Shown here: piece after piece, positions 1-11,048 of the stretch
Numbering within the stretch: the stretch's first letter is position 1
How the letters are laid out: each line of letters begins with the position of its first letter
NCBI GenBank assembly: GCA_033439795.1
Contig: JAUTDP010000004.1
Location: 2,542,001-2,606,000, forward strand
Origin: Sordaria brevicollis
Taxonomy: Eukaryota > Ascomycota > Sordariomycetes > Sordariales > Sordariaceae
Direction of reading: 5' to 3'
Length of the DNA: 64,000 bases
Notes under the pieces: generated by a model
The model's database searches: none
Told to the model about the DNA's origin: nothing
Seen by the model: only the letters and a program-made list of their open reading frames with translations
Program-made: the position numbers and the translations under genes

Positions 1-1298
1 CGGACGTGAAATTTCTTTAACTAAGGATATTTAGGTAAGGGGAAATAATGAAAAATCGAATGTAACTTCGTTTAGACCTTTAATTTTTGCTAGATTTTTC
101 AAACTATTTATTATTTCTCTCCGCTTTCTATTGGCTAAAATATCAACTTCTTTAAAATTATCCATTAATTATTCCTAAATAATGATTAAATATATGAAAT
201 ATAGGTTTTCTCCGCCTTAAGTGAGGGTCTTTATAGTAATTTAAGGGCTAGGATATGGAGATAAAAATGGCAAAAATTTTGAGCTAATTAGCGTTTTTTT
301 TCATCTTGAACATAAAAACTTATAAAGGAAAGTATAAAATCTAGGTCCGTACAAATAGCGTTTTGGGTCCGTACAAATAGCGTTTCTCTTAAATATATAT
401 TAGAATCCCGTCGATAACGCTAATATAATTTCGGAAGAATCGATTAAAGGTTCTATTTTATAACGTATTTTTATATATTATATTAAAATCTAATTATATG
501 ATAATTTAAATATATAAAAGGATTATAGCGTATAAAATCTTATTAAAATTTCGATTAATAATAGCGGTATTATAATTAAACCGATATATAATATTTTAAT
601 AAATTTTATTATAATTATAAATATATAAAAAGGTTATAAATTTTTTTTTAAGGGATATCCCCTTTATACCGCGGATATTAATATTTCGAAATATTTAATC
701 GATTAATTATATAAATAAATAGTGCTTTATACGGTATAAATTGAATAATTTTAATTTTTAATTATAATAAAGAGTATTTCGAATAATTACGTCTCCTTTT
801 AATCGATTTATATAAATTAATCCCTATACTATATTATAATTACCGTAGGCACGTATAGAAGCTAACGTAATAATAACGATTAATATTATTTATATAAAAA
901 ATAATCGTACTCAATTATAAATTTCGATAAAGTTATTTATAGTAGTAAAATAAAGAGGGGGTATTATTATAAGTATTTTATTATTATAAGGAAAAATAAT
1001 ATAGTAAATAATATATTCGACCGCTTAATTTTTAGCCAACGTAATACCCTTATCGAGCCCGATCAATAGCAAAAATATACTATTTTCTTATATATCCAAA
1101 TCAACCAACCTTAGCGCCTTACGATACTACTTTAAGAAGTTGGTTAGGTTAAATATAGGCGACCTATTATTTATAGGGGGGTTATAGGGGGTTTATAAGG
1201 GCCTTAGTCGAAAAGATATAAGTTAAAATCCTTCGCGTCTTCTTTTAGCCATCTACAGTGTGATTAACTATATATATACCGTATAACAATAATAGGGG
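1..1298. repeat. A+T-rich RIP-degraded repeat, no intact gene
   Basis: The stretch is dominated by TpA-rich, stop-filled sequence with almost no CpA or TpG, the pattern left by repeat-induced point mutation in Sordariales. No open frame of useful length exists on either strand. The original element cannot be recognised. A short 22-bp tandem duplication lies inside it (344-387). Base composition returns to normal at about 1.25-1.3 kb, just before the kinase-HET gene. Confidence 0.7.
344..387. repeat. 22-bp direct tandem repeat, two copies
   Basis: Two adjacent copies of a unit beginning GGTCCGTACAAATAGCG, period 22 bp, near-identical to one another although the surrounding DNA is strongly RIP-mutated. 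Possibly a remnant of a transposon end or subterminal repeat. No function can be assigned. Confidence 0.6.
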
Positions 1299-2583
1299 TC
1301 AAATTTGTATGGGAAACGGATCAACGGTTGGAAAACTGGAACACGCCCATACTTGCTGCTGCCGTTGGAATAATGACCCGGTTGCCTCTTCAGCCTGGCC
1401 ATGATGTACGTACCTCTCTACGTTTACTGTCAAATGTGAAGAGCGCATCAGTGCCCGACCTTTCAGCAGAGTGAGCTTTCTAGACATGCAGTGATCGACA
1501 GTTGGGGTCGGAAAATGTTGGCAGTGGTTGACCCGGGAGGAAAACGAAGCCAAATATAAGTTCATGCGGTGCCCCCACTCGTGATGCCAAAAGCACGGTA
1601 CCTGACCGGAACAGTCATCCACCGCCCTACGCATGCAGAACATGTCTTGACCTGGATTCCCTGCCGTCGCTATGGAGTCACCCTTCGCCTCTTCAAGAAA
1701 ACGCCCACGGAGCTTCTCTCAGGACAACCCTCACCAACTCCCTATTCCAGTTCGAGAGTTAGAGCTGAGACAGAAAAGACTCCGCCTGGATGACAACCAT
1801 GCGCACCCTCTCGACAGTCAAGCGTCGGTTTCTGCTGGGAGCCTGCTATCTCCGCCTTCGAGCAACCTCAATTACACTTATCAACCTCCACAGGCAATCA
1901 GCGACGCGAGTGGATTCGACGACAATGGTGAAGGTGATGACTCCGACCCAGAGGGCTTGTACGGCCAGGAAGAGGAGGTCAAAGGCCTGAGCGACCAAAT
2001 CCAAATCAGTCTTGTTAAAAGTGGGCTGCAATTCGAGAGAGTCTTCCTACCCGAAGGTGTCCTAGACAAGCTGCTCACCAGAGATGCGGTCCTCAAGGAA
2101 CTGTTGCGCAACTCAATCCCGTACGATAAGGCCCTGTGCCTGGTGGATTATATCATGTGTGGCGCAAAAAAGCTTTTTGCAATCGCTTTACTTTCACTGG
2201 ACAACCGCAAGCTACATGCGGCCCTTGATGAATTCTGGAAGGCCCCCGTCGATAAGTTTGGGAGACCGTTTGACGACCGCTCGTTGCCACTCGACGAGAA
2301 AAAACTCGATGACCTTTTGGAAAGGAAGCGGAGGATGTCCGGCAAGCCGGTAAAACCGGCGATATGGCGATCTAGTGTTACTATCAACCGTTTTCTGACT
2401 GACCAATGGGCCTTTCTGGCTCCAACCCTTCCACCGCCGCCGGGAACATTTGTTTTGGAGGTCTGTGAACAAACCATTCTACCGTTCATTGACAGGAATG
2501 AGATTGTCGATGATGTGGGCGCCTTTGGGGTTGTGTATGAGGTGACTCCTCATCCATCAAATATCACCGATGGCAGATTAAAG

Positions 2584-2657
2584 GTGAGGAACCCACGGCC
2601 TCAGCTTAAGATCGCTTGGTACATACAAGCGAGTAATTGGTTAACAACGCATAATAG
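2584..2657 (+). other. Intron 1 of the kinase-HET gene (74 bp)
   Basis: GTGAGG donor after an AAG codon and TAATAG acceptor, phase 0. Removing it joins the glycine-rich loop to the AVKRLK lysine motif of the kinase at the spacing expected of the fold, which supports the splice. The unspliced frame stops at 2670. Confidence 0.85.
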
Positions 2658-4008
2658 GGATTCCACATAGCCGTCAAACGCCTCAAGCTCCAACACACCA
2701 AGGATTCCCCCGAGAGGCGCGAAGAAGAGTTGGCGTGGAAGCGAGAAGTGTCGACACATCATGACATAGCGCAAATGAACCACCCTCACATCATCGATTT
2801 TGTTGCCGCGATTCGCGGCGTCGTTATTGACAATGCGCCGGCACATTTGCTTTTGTTTCGTTGGGCTGACCAGGGTAACCTCAACTCGTTTTGGAAGAAT
2901 AACCCGACACCGAAAGTTTCAGCACAGCTTGTTCAGGAAATGATGGTGCAATTCCTGGGACTTGCAGATGCACTTGACAAACTGCATAACTGGAAGACAG
3001 GCTCCTATCGACATAGCGATATCAAACCGGACAATATCCTCTCTTTCAGTACGCCGGCGAGGGCGGGTCAAATGTCTTCCGACGAGCACCCAGATATTGG
3101 CACGCTCAAACTGTCCGATCTGGGGTTAGCCAAGTATCACGTTGAAGCCACTGGTTATCGGCATCAGACAAGCGCAAAGTACACAACTCACAGATATCAA
3201 GCACCCGAGGCCGCGATCAATGGAGATGGTGCAAGATCCACCCGGTACGATATTTGGTCGATGGGATGTGTCATGCTGGAGTTTGTCATTTGGTTGCTCT
3301 ACGGGAGTGACACCTTGAAGCGCTTCAACCTCCAGATTACCAACAAAGCTAACGGCTCTTGGTTCACGAAGAGTGGTCAAACTGCAAAGCTCCATGATAC
3401 CGTGGCCCTCACCATGGATTTCATGTTGGCAAATGACCCGGAATGCAGAGACGGCACTGCTATTGGGGAACTCATCAAACTAGTCAGAGGAAGACTGCTT
3501 GTTGTTCACCTTGGGCCAGATAGGAAGCTCAAGCGCGCTGAGACATTCAACGGTGTTGATAGTCCGGCCACCGAGATCCCCAGCATCCAAGTGCAACAAG
3601 TCGGAGATGGTTTCGTCAAAACCCTGCCAACGGGTCGCGCTACTTCCGAGGAGCTTCATGAGGCTATGAAGAACATTGTGGCCAACGTTGAACGGAGAGA
3701 TAATTATTGGTTCACGGGGGAGGGTAATCGTGATCTAATCCTTCAAGAGTTACGGAAGCTCTTCACCAACACTGTCAAGCCCAAACTGTCTGGGGGCAGT
3801 TCTTATTTGGCCCCTCCACGCGCGGCGGCCCTTGGCAATGATGGTGGTCTCCAACTACCAAAGGAAACGCCGAGAAATCCACTCGCACTAGGCATTCCGA
3901 ATACAGCTTCGCCTTCTACGCAAACCAGACGGGTACGTACTCCCACCATGCTTCCTGTGGACGTGTGTCTTGATATTGACCCAACAACCCTAACTCTAGA
4001 TTGGCACG

Positions 4009-4616
4009 GTACGTAGGCTACAGCATCCATCAGCTAAGAATTTTAGTTATCTCACAGCAGCTGACCGAGGGAATGTCATATACCAATATAGGAAGTGAGT
4101 ACAGATCCTCTACCTTCGCCTTTGGAACAATGTTGCTGACCGTTAACAGTATGTAAGTCAGAATGCCACATAACTTCTCTCTCTCTCGGAGTGTCACAAT
4201 GCGATGTTGTTATCATTGCTAACGTTTTAATCACCGAAAGCGTGTAAGTTCAGTAGGCTCATGACGCGGTGACTGATGTTTGTTGCTAAACCCTTATAGG
4301 TAGTAAGTACTCTCCTTTCCTTGCCTGGACAGAAGTTGTTTGGATACCACAGTGATTCTGACAAGATAACAGGCACAGGTAAGCTATTTCCAACGCCAAT
4401 CATCCACGCCAGCCCAGGCAACCTGAACGCGGCTTCGTACTCGCAAGTGGCCGGAGTCTGGGCGGGAAACTGTCCACCGGTTTTGGCCCACCAGCACCTT
4501 CGCTCACCCACCCCCTGAACTTCTTGCTTCCCTTCCCGGGCTTCTGAGAAGAATCGAAGCGCATGATTGGCAACAGACTGAAATTTGACCTTAGCTTGAT
4601 CGGACAATATACACAG
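4009..4616 (+). other. Long intron, or chain of microexons, linking kinase to HET
   Basis: Donor GTACGT at 4009 and acceptor ACACAG ending 4616 join in phase 1 and give DWH-VDNEFARIALST, a junction that fits kinase-HET fusions. At 608 bp it is far longer than other introns here. Inside are further paired splice-like sites: acceptors ending 4046, 4149, 4240, 4299 and 4372, and donors at 4095, 4153, 4244, 4303 and 4379. They delimit possible exons of 48, 3, 3, 3 and 6 nt, all multiples of three, and inclusion of all keeps the frame open. Only transcripts can say whether it is one intron or several. Confidence 0.55.
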
Positions 4617-5361
4617 TCGACAATGAGTTCGCACGCATTGCACTTTCAACCATGGGCACGGCTGGATTATTTCCAGAGACCCAAGGGGAGTTGTGTATCA
4701 GATGCACAAACATGAAATTTGCCGAGTCAGGCTTCCAAATAGAAGATACCTGGGGGGATCTCATGAGGAGCAAAGAGAAGTGCAGTTTCTGTGACCTACG
4801 ATGGAAAGTATGCGTCTCCTGGGATCCCAAAATGACTCGGCTCATCAAGTTCATCTGTGAGGAATCCATGTTGCGGCTCAACGACCAGACAACGCCTGCT
4901 CTGTCCATCTGCCGAAGCCCAGGTAAGCGCTGAACCTTGCCAGGTGCACGGAGAAGACCGGAATTTCGCTAACCTTTGCAAAGCAGAAACACAGATGGGA
5001 GACACCGTCAAGATCGGCCTGCCAGGACTTACTGTATCTGACGACCAACACCTTGCACTTATGCGAGGATGGCTCAAATACTGCGACGGCCACCATGAAT
5101 GCAAACCGAGGCCGGATGCTCCTCTCCCGACGCGTGTCCTTGATCTTGGGACCACGGGTGATGATGATACCATTCGTTTGCGGGAGACGCAGAAGGGTGA
5201 TTCCTTCCATTACATCGCGCTCTCCCATTGCTGGGGAAAGAATGAGCACTTCTCCACAACCGCGTTCAATCTTCAAGACCACATGAGAGGAATCCAGGTT
5301 GCACGCCTTCCAAAAACCTTTCAACATGCGGTCAGGACCTCACGGAGCCTGGGTATCAGGT

Positions 5362-5369
5362 ATTTGTGG
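5362..5369. repeat. Left 8-bp target-site duplication of the hAT MITE
   Basis: ATTTGTGG, identical to 5854-5861 on the far side of the element. Collapsing the two copies restores continuity of a conserved HET motif (Leu-Trp-Ile-Asp), which fixes the empty site. Confidence 0.93.
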
Positions 5370-5853
5370 CAGCGCCAGAGATAAATCAAGTCGAGACTTC
5401 GACTTGTTTAAACTTGATTGAGTGGGTTAAATCGACAGTCTGATTTATTTAAACTTGATTTGATTTATTAACTTGAATAGATTTGACCAAAAAAATTAGT
5501 AATATAACGATAAGGAAATGTTGAATTTTATTGGTGTTGCGTGTAAGAACAATACTAGGAAAAATCTACCCAAGTAATAATACAGGTCCATTTGCGTTTT
5601 TTTTTCATTTTATTAAGCACTACCGGGGTACTAATAAACTATAGATTTGAGGATACTAAGTAAATCGATTTTCGAAGGTTGAAAAACACTTATTTTACTA
5701 TTTATAACCCTAACCCAAGGATCGTCAAATTCCTCAAATCAAGTCGGGACTTCGATTTGTTTGACCAAATCAAGTCGGGACCCCGATTTATTTACCGACT
5801 TGTTTAAACTTGTTTAAACTTGACTTAATCGATTTGATTTATCTCTGGCGCTG
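5370..5853. mobile_element. hAT-type MITE (484 bp) inserted in the HET exon
   Basis: Perfect 20-bp terminal inverted repeats CAGCGCCAGAGATAAATCAA (5370-5389 and, inverted, 5834-5853) are flanked by an exact 8-bp target-site duplication ATTTGTGG (5362-5369 and 5854-5861). An 8-bp duplication with CAG-starting termini is the hallmark of the hAT superfamily. There is no transposase frame, so the element is non-autonomous. Subterminal copies of an AATCAAGTCGGGAC-like motif occur near both ends in both orientations, resembling transposase-binding repeats. Identical duplications and termini argue for recent insertion, and the interior shows little RIP. Element plus one duplication is 492 bp, a multiple of three, but it carries stops. 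Confidence 0.93.
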
Positions 5854-7097
5854 ATTTGTGGATTGATTCCTTGTGTATTATCCAGGGCCCAGGAGGTGAC
5901 TTTGACAAACAATCCGCCAAAATGGAGGAGGTTTTTAGTTCCGCCTACTGCGTTATCGCCGCAAGTAGTGCCCGCGGACAGGGAGACGGCTTTCTGAACC
6001 CCAGGAGGAAGTGCGACTATGTCAAGGTCGTCAATGCAACCGACAAAGCAGGGGTATATGTGTCCCTCTTCCGTGACGATTTCAAGGAGCACGTTCTCAA
6101 TTCCCCGCTTAGTGAGCGAGGATGGGTATTGCAGGAGCGCGCCCTGGCAAGACGAACCATCTACTTCACGGAATGGCAGACGTACTGGGAGTGTGGTGAT
6201 GGAATCAGGTGCGAGACGCTGACCCGGATGGATAAGTATGTGCACTCGCAATTCCCGTGAGCAAGTATCTGTTAGATGAAGTGTGTTAACCGGACGTGAT
6301 TCAGCAAACTCATCTCTTACCTCGGTGATCCCGACTTCCCTCAGAAACTTTCTGGCACCGGCAGCAACCGTGGCGAGAAGATCCGCTTCTACGAAGACCT
6401 ATACCGACACTACAGCCGTCTCAGTCTCACATGGAAGAAGGATCGGCCGGTGGCCATCGCTGCACTCGAGAAGCGTCTGCACCGGGATCTCAAGTCATCT
6501 GGCAAGTTCGGGGTCTTTGACGACAACCGAAGTTTGCTACCACGAAGCCTCTTGTGGCAGCGCGGCGAAGAAGTCCCGAGCCTCACCAAGATCAGTTTCC
6601 CACCTGAGACGTCCATGCGCCTGCCCACCTGGTCATGGATGGCCTATGACGGCGGCATTGACTTCCTCGACCTGCCACTCGGCGAGGTGGACTGGGACGT
6701 CAGCGAGATCAAAGGGAACTGGACCAAACCGCAGATGACCCTTGACATCCGACATGGACTGGGGCCCCCACAACAGAGCACGCAGGAGGCGGAACTGATG
6801 GCCAAGACGCGGAACTTCAAACCGGCGATGTCGGGAACCACGGAGTTTGACATCATCTACGACATCCCCGATCAGGTGCCGAGAGACAGCGCTTCCCTGA
6901 AGTGCGTGCTGGTTGGGAAGCTCAGGGTAAATAGTGACGTGCCGAAAGAGCAAACGACGTACTATGTTCTCGTCATTGCTCTGAGGCAAAGGTTGCTGAT
7001 GGCGGACATGTATGAAAGAGTGGGCGTTGGAAGAATGCTGGGCGAGTACATCGATCTGGATAATTGGCTGCCGCGTGATTGGGTCAAGATCAAGTAG

Positions 7098-7907
7098 ATG
7101 CGGGATCGGAGCGCGACGCTTTGTGTGGTGGATAAAGCAGTGTTGCTTTCGGTCCAGATTGTCAAATGTGTTTACGATTGACAAACTTTGTTCTTTTTGG
7201 TCTATCCCGAATGCATGTGACTCTGAACCTTCCTATTCAATCCTTGGGAAACCTGATGAGCTTAGACCATCCCCAACAAGTATCTCGAGATGCAACAGAG
7301 TGGGCAGATTTGGTGTTGAGTAGGTTGCAGCATAGGTTCCATGGCAAAACTCGGCCTGGACGCTTACCGTACTGACTGCGTTTAGCCTAACGAATGACGG
7401 TCAGACTTTTTCGGGAACCCATCAGAAGTTCATAGAGCAAAAATGACCTGTTTGTCACATGATGTTCGTCAGAAAATATATCAATACCAGATGCATCTAG
7501 TCGTCCACATCCCTATAAATGCTTGACCAAAGATGTAAAGAATGAACGGACTGCCTGCGTAAAGAGTCAATTGCGCAGTTCTTCTGTCGCCAGCATTTCT
7601 CCATTACAGAGGATTATTATCGGCCAAGATGGCCCACATCCCACATATCAAACTTTATCCACGCACCAGTCTTGCGATGTCTAAAGGCACAAGTGAAACA
7701 ACTTTCGATGATTGTCCCGGCAGAAAATGCGCGCCGAGGACGGTACCTAGCGGCTAGAGGAATGCTGTGTGTGCTGATGGAAAGACTTGAAAGACGCGGA
7801 AACTGGTCAAAGACATGGTAAGACAACAAAACGAGAAAGGAAAGAGACGGGGTGTTCATAATGATGGAAGGCTGAAGGAAAATAAAAATATCCTGTCAAG
7901 TCTTCGT
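7098..7907. other. Spacer between convergent kinase-HET copies
   Basis: About 0.8 kb separates the 3' end of the kinase-HET gene from the 3' end of its inverted, decayed paralogue. Open frames here are short and resemble nothing I know. Probably 3' UTRs and terminators for both strands. No repeat or RNA gene seen. Confidence 0.5.
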
Positions 7908-9129
7908 CTACAAGATCTTGACCCAGCTTCCCGACAGTGACCCATCCATATCGTCCAGTTTGATGTACTTCCCAAGCATTCTTCCAACGCCGACCCTCTC
8001 GTATATCCCGCAGTCTTCTCCCGTCGATCCAGAGTCCTCCTCACGTAATGCAATTACAAGTACGAAGTGCATCTTCTCCGCTGAGATCCGCCTATTCGTC
8101 GAAACACCGACTATGACACACCCCCAGACCGTTCTCCCGGAGTCGATCTGGTCCGGTATATCCCAAATGACATCAAAGTGGCGCCAGCATCGACTTTCTT
8201 TGCCTGGATGATGGGGAGAATTGCCTTGGCATGTAGTCTGAGAATCGGCCCATCTACGTCCTCTGGTGGTAGTTCAGGGGTCAGAAACACCCATTGTTTT
8301 TTGCAGAAAATAAATTCAGATACTCTCCGCCTCCAAGGCCCTTCTCGGTTGATGAAAAAAGGGACATTGTCCCTATTCTCCTTTGTAATGGGCAAGAATT
8401 CGTCTCTAATACTCTCTCTTTGGAAACACTGTATGCCCCTCAGAAGGAATTCGGCGTCCCATTCGAAGAGCAAAAGAATTGCAAAAATCTTCCGTGCACG
8501 AGGGACAATAAAGGAAACCAAGTCATCGACGTCATTCGAGGGGGCGTTGATGTAAATGAGCGCCCGACGGACAGATTCTTTAGTTAGTATTGTGGCTAGA
8601 ACGTCCGCGGGTAGGAATTTACGGTTGGTGAAAGCACTCATCACCATTGAGTCAAAATGCACTCAGCGAGTGCTCCCACCACGTCTTCGTCCTCGGTCCT
8701 AGTTAGAGGCGAGTCTTCCGGCCTTGGTGTTGTTCCCGTATTGTGATTTGCATGGTCTGGAACCCTCGCTGTGGGCTCCCTGCCATTCTGAGGTTGACTT
8801 TCCTGTGACCTGGGTATTTCTGACTCTCCTCTGTCTCCAGGCTTTCGAACAGGTTCCCTGGAGGACATAGGAGTAGCCGAAATCCCACGCTTGTTCATTC
8901 TGTTTTTGATGGCTCTAGAGAAAATAATGTTGAGCTTGTCGACCCTGGATTTCTTGGCGGCAAGACGGCGAGATTGTTGGCCATCGTCCTGCTGCCCTTG
9001 TGGGTTGACTGGTCGTTGACTTTCTGCAGAGCTGGATCTTGCAGTGTTCTTTGGTGTTTCGTCTGTTTCCAAACGAGAAGTTTTGGATGTCCGCTTCCAT
9101 GGGAACAGGGGGCTGCGTCGCGCCATCAT
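7908..9129 (-). pseudogene. Gutted paralogue of the kinase-HET gene
   Basis: Reading on the - strand from the ATG at 9129, the N-terminal region (FLPADVL, KIFAILLL, QWVFLTPELPP, ILPII) aligns with the pre-kinase part of the neighbouring kinase-HET protein (FLPEGVL, KLFAIALL, QWAFLAPTLPP, ILPFI). At about 8176-8182 it jumps to the extreme C-terminus of the same protein: DVIWDIPDQ against DIIYDIPDQ, then YERVGVGRMLGKYIKLDD against YERVGVGRMLGEYIDLDN, ending WVKIL-stop at 7908. The kinase and nearly all of the HET domain are missing. The junction changes reading frame, and a second frameshift lies near 8650. It is therefore an internally deleted relic, in inverted, tail-to-tail orientation to the intact copy. 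A short regulatory protein from the N-terminal half cannot be excluded, but the frameshifts make this unlikely. Confidence 0.8.
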
Positions 9130-10436
9130 GCACACTCCGATCAGTATACCGGGGCAAAGATGCTGAGATTTTGTTTATTCGAAGCAGTCTGCTCGGTATG
9201 GCGCAGTAGGATTTGTGTCGTCCTTAAACGAGAAACTTTGGTGAGAAATAGATCAAGACGAGGGTATTGATGTAAAACAGGCTAGTACCTACAAGAATTG
9301 ATTCAGTGAGGCATCGATGTGGTGAGCGACCTATGGCAAGACCTGGCGTAAGAGCTGAGGACGAACGTCAGGTATCCATCAAGATCTTGGGGCTTCCTCT
9401 CACCGCCATCTTTGCCCTTTGACAGACTGTAACGACAAATTGAAGCCGAACTTTACTGCCAGTCGTCGAAGAATTTTCTTGACGTGTGTTCTCACGGTTA
9501 CCTTGGTTTTCGCATATCTAGTTACCTCTAGTCACACTGCTCTACAGCATAACCTCTACCGGTGCCACGTCGCTTATTAGAGAGTCCTGGAGCCTCGTCA
9601 ACAAGGACCAACAGATAAGCTGGACAGAAAGCTCACCAATAGCTGGGCAACTAGGTGTTGGATAGCATGAGAAGTATATACGGCCAAGTGAAGGGAGGCG
9701 GTACGCGCACCTACACTATCACAAACACCTCGCCTTCTTGTTTTCAAGTCAGTTCAGCTATAGCTACGATTCGTGATCCCGAAAGCCGCACGAGTCGGTT
9801 CGATCATGTTGATTCGCGAGAGTGTAACAATCGGGACGTGGACATTATGATTCTCTGAGCCTAAAAAGCAAAGCGAAGCACTGAAAACGTGACGGCGAAT
9901 AGTAAAAGCGAGAAGGTAGAAATCCGCCTAGAGGGGAAGCGTTGTTGGGGAGACTGATCGCCCGCCTTCCATATCTGCATAATCCGCTTGTATGGGTAGT
10001 TGGACTCCCCGATATAAGGGTTATTAACATGCTGCAAGCTATGCAGAGCCAGACAAAGATGTTTAATGAAACAAAACGGGCCATGAAGAAAATGCAGTCC
10101 ATGGGAATGTTGACCTTTGATGCGGCAGGGACTTCCGTACCGTATTCCAGTGCTGGTGATGATGCCCGACGCCCGCCCCTGCAGGCAGCCCAAGTTCGCT
10201 TGCGGGTTAGGGTTCGTCTTTTTCGCAATGATCCCGTCACGTGGATACGCGACACCCTTTCGCGTCTCCCCAAATGATCAGCATCGTCATAGACGAAGCA
10301 TCCCTGTGACAATCCAAACCACAACCCCAGAAACCACACGACATCATACACGCCGTCTTCCACCACGCTGCACTACCAACATCACTGATTGGTAACCGAA
10401 CTAAAAACCAACAACGTAATCGTCAAGACCGCCTCA
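9130..10436. other. Intergenic, nothing recognised
   Basis: About 1.3 kb with only short, unconvincing frames on both strands (the longest, 9845-10366 minus and 9942-10277 plus, overlap each other antisense and look non-coding). It presumably carries the 5' regions of the decayed kinase-HET copy and of the Dcc1-like gene. Confidence 0.4.
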
Positions 10437-11048
10437 ATGTCCACCCAACCAAATGCGGGAATCCCACTTTCCCACGCGCCAGACGGCGTAGGCTACAAAC
10501 TGCTCGAACTTCCACCAGAGGTAGTCGAGCTTCTAGAATCGCCCAATCCACCTACGTAAGCTCTTGCACCTCCCCCAAAGCTCTTCCAGCCTCGCCAGCC
10601 TTCAATCACTACCATCATCCCCATCCCAAAACCAACAAAACCCAACAACGACAATCTGACTAACAGATTCTGCCCCCATAGTCTAACCCTGCACCCCTCC
10701 CCGACCGCCGCCCTCCTCAAAACCACTTTATCCGACGGTTCGCCCAAGACCTACTCCCTCCGACAAAAGAATACTTCCAACGGTCTAATCCTTTTGTCAC
10801 CGCTTACTCATTCTTCTTCTTCACCACCACAACCACACCACTCACGATCCGAAAACAAACAACAAGAAACAGACGAGATGGACATAGAACAAACACAAGA
10901 AGAAGAAGAAGGGATACCAATCCCGGGTCTACGAACATTGGCTACACTGCATGAAACGATTGAATTAGTTCCCGAGGCAGAAAATGCCGAGGCGCCGGCG
11001 GTGAAAGCGAGGGGGAAGTGGCATGAGAGGTTTGCCAGGGGGCGCTGA
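10437..11048 (+). CDS. Short Dcc1-like protein (sister-chromatid cohesion family)
   Basis: Exons 10437-10555 and 10682-11048 give 161 residues. The intron is 126 bp (GTAAGC...CCATAG, phase 2). The first 70 residues match the start of Dcc1: a GYKLLELPPEVVELLES motif, TLTLHP, an ALLKTTLSDGS segment and TYSLRQKNTSNGLILL, the strand-rich part that pairs with Ctf8. Dcc1 with Ctf8 and Ctf18 forms the alternative clamp loader Ctf18-RFC that acts on PCNA in cohesion and replication. An acidic low-complexity insert (about residues 85-105) precedes GLRTLATLHETIELVP, also Dcc1-like. The protein then ends in a basic tail. The winged-helix C-terminal half of long Dcc1 proteins is absent, so this is either a short family form or a truncated gene. 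I see no downstream exon. Confidence 0.65.

Larger units (their letters stand above)
1672..7097 (+). pseudogene. Kinase-HET fusion protein, HET domain interrupted by a MITE
   Basis: My model has exons 1672-2583, 2658-4008, 4617-4922, 4984-5369, 5862-6235 and 6305-7097. They total 4122 nt in one frame, or 1373 residues, once the insertion at 5370-5861 is disregarded. The N-terminal ~280 residues are low-complexity and then a region shared with the pseudogene at 7908-9129. A protein kinase follows: glycine-rich loop (DVGAFGVVYEV, ~282), lysine in AVKRLK (~310), catalytic loop HSDIKPDN (~421, HSD instead of HRD), DLG instead of DFG, then APE. The HET domain begins with the cysteine motif LCIRC...CSFC and contains YIALSHCWG and IDSLCIIQG. 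HET proteins trigger vegetative incompatibility and cell death in filamentous fungi, so a self/non-self role is likely by family. The insertion splits GIRYLW from IDSLCIIQ and brings an in-frame TAA five codons in. Everything else is open, so the break looks recent. The 4009-4616 intron is unusual (see findings). Confidence 0.8.

Noticed and set aside
5370..5853. Treating the insertion in the HET exon as an intron
   Set aside because: It starts CAG and ends CTG, has 20-bp inverted ends and an exact 8-bp target duplication, and lacks GT-AG borders. It is a transposon, not an intron.
9845..10366. Minus-strand 173-codon frame and overlapping plus-strand frames
   Set aside because: Mutually antisense frames without homology, start context or splice support.
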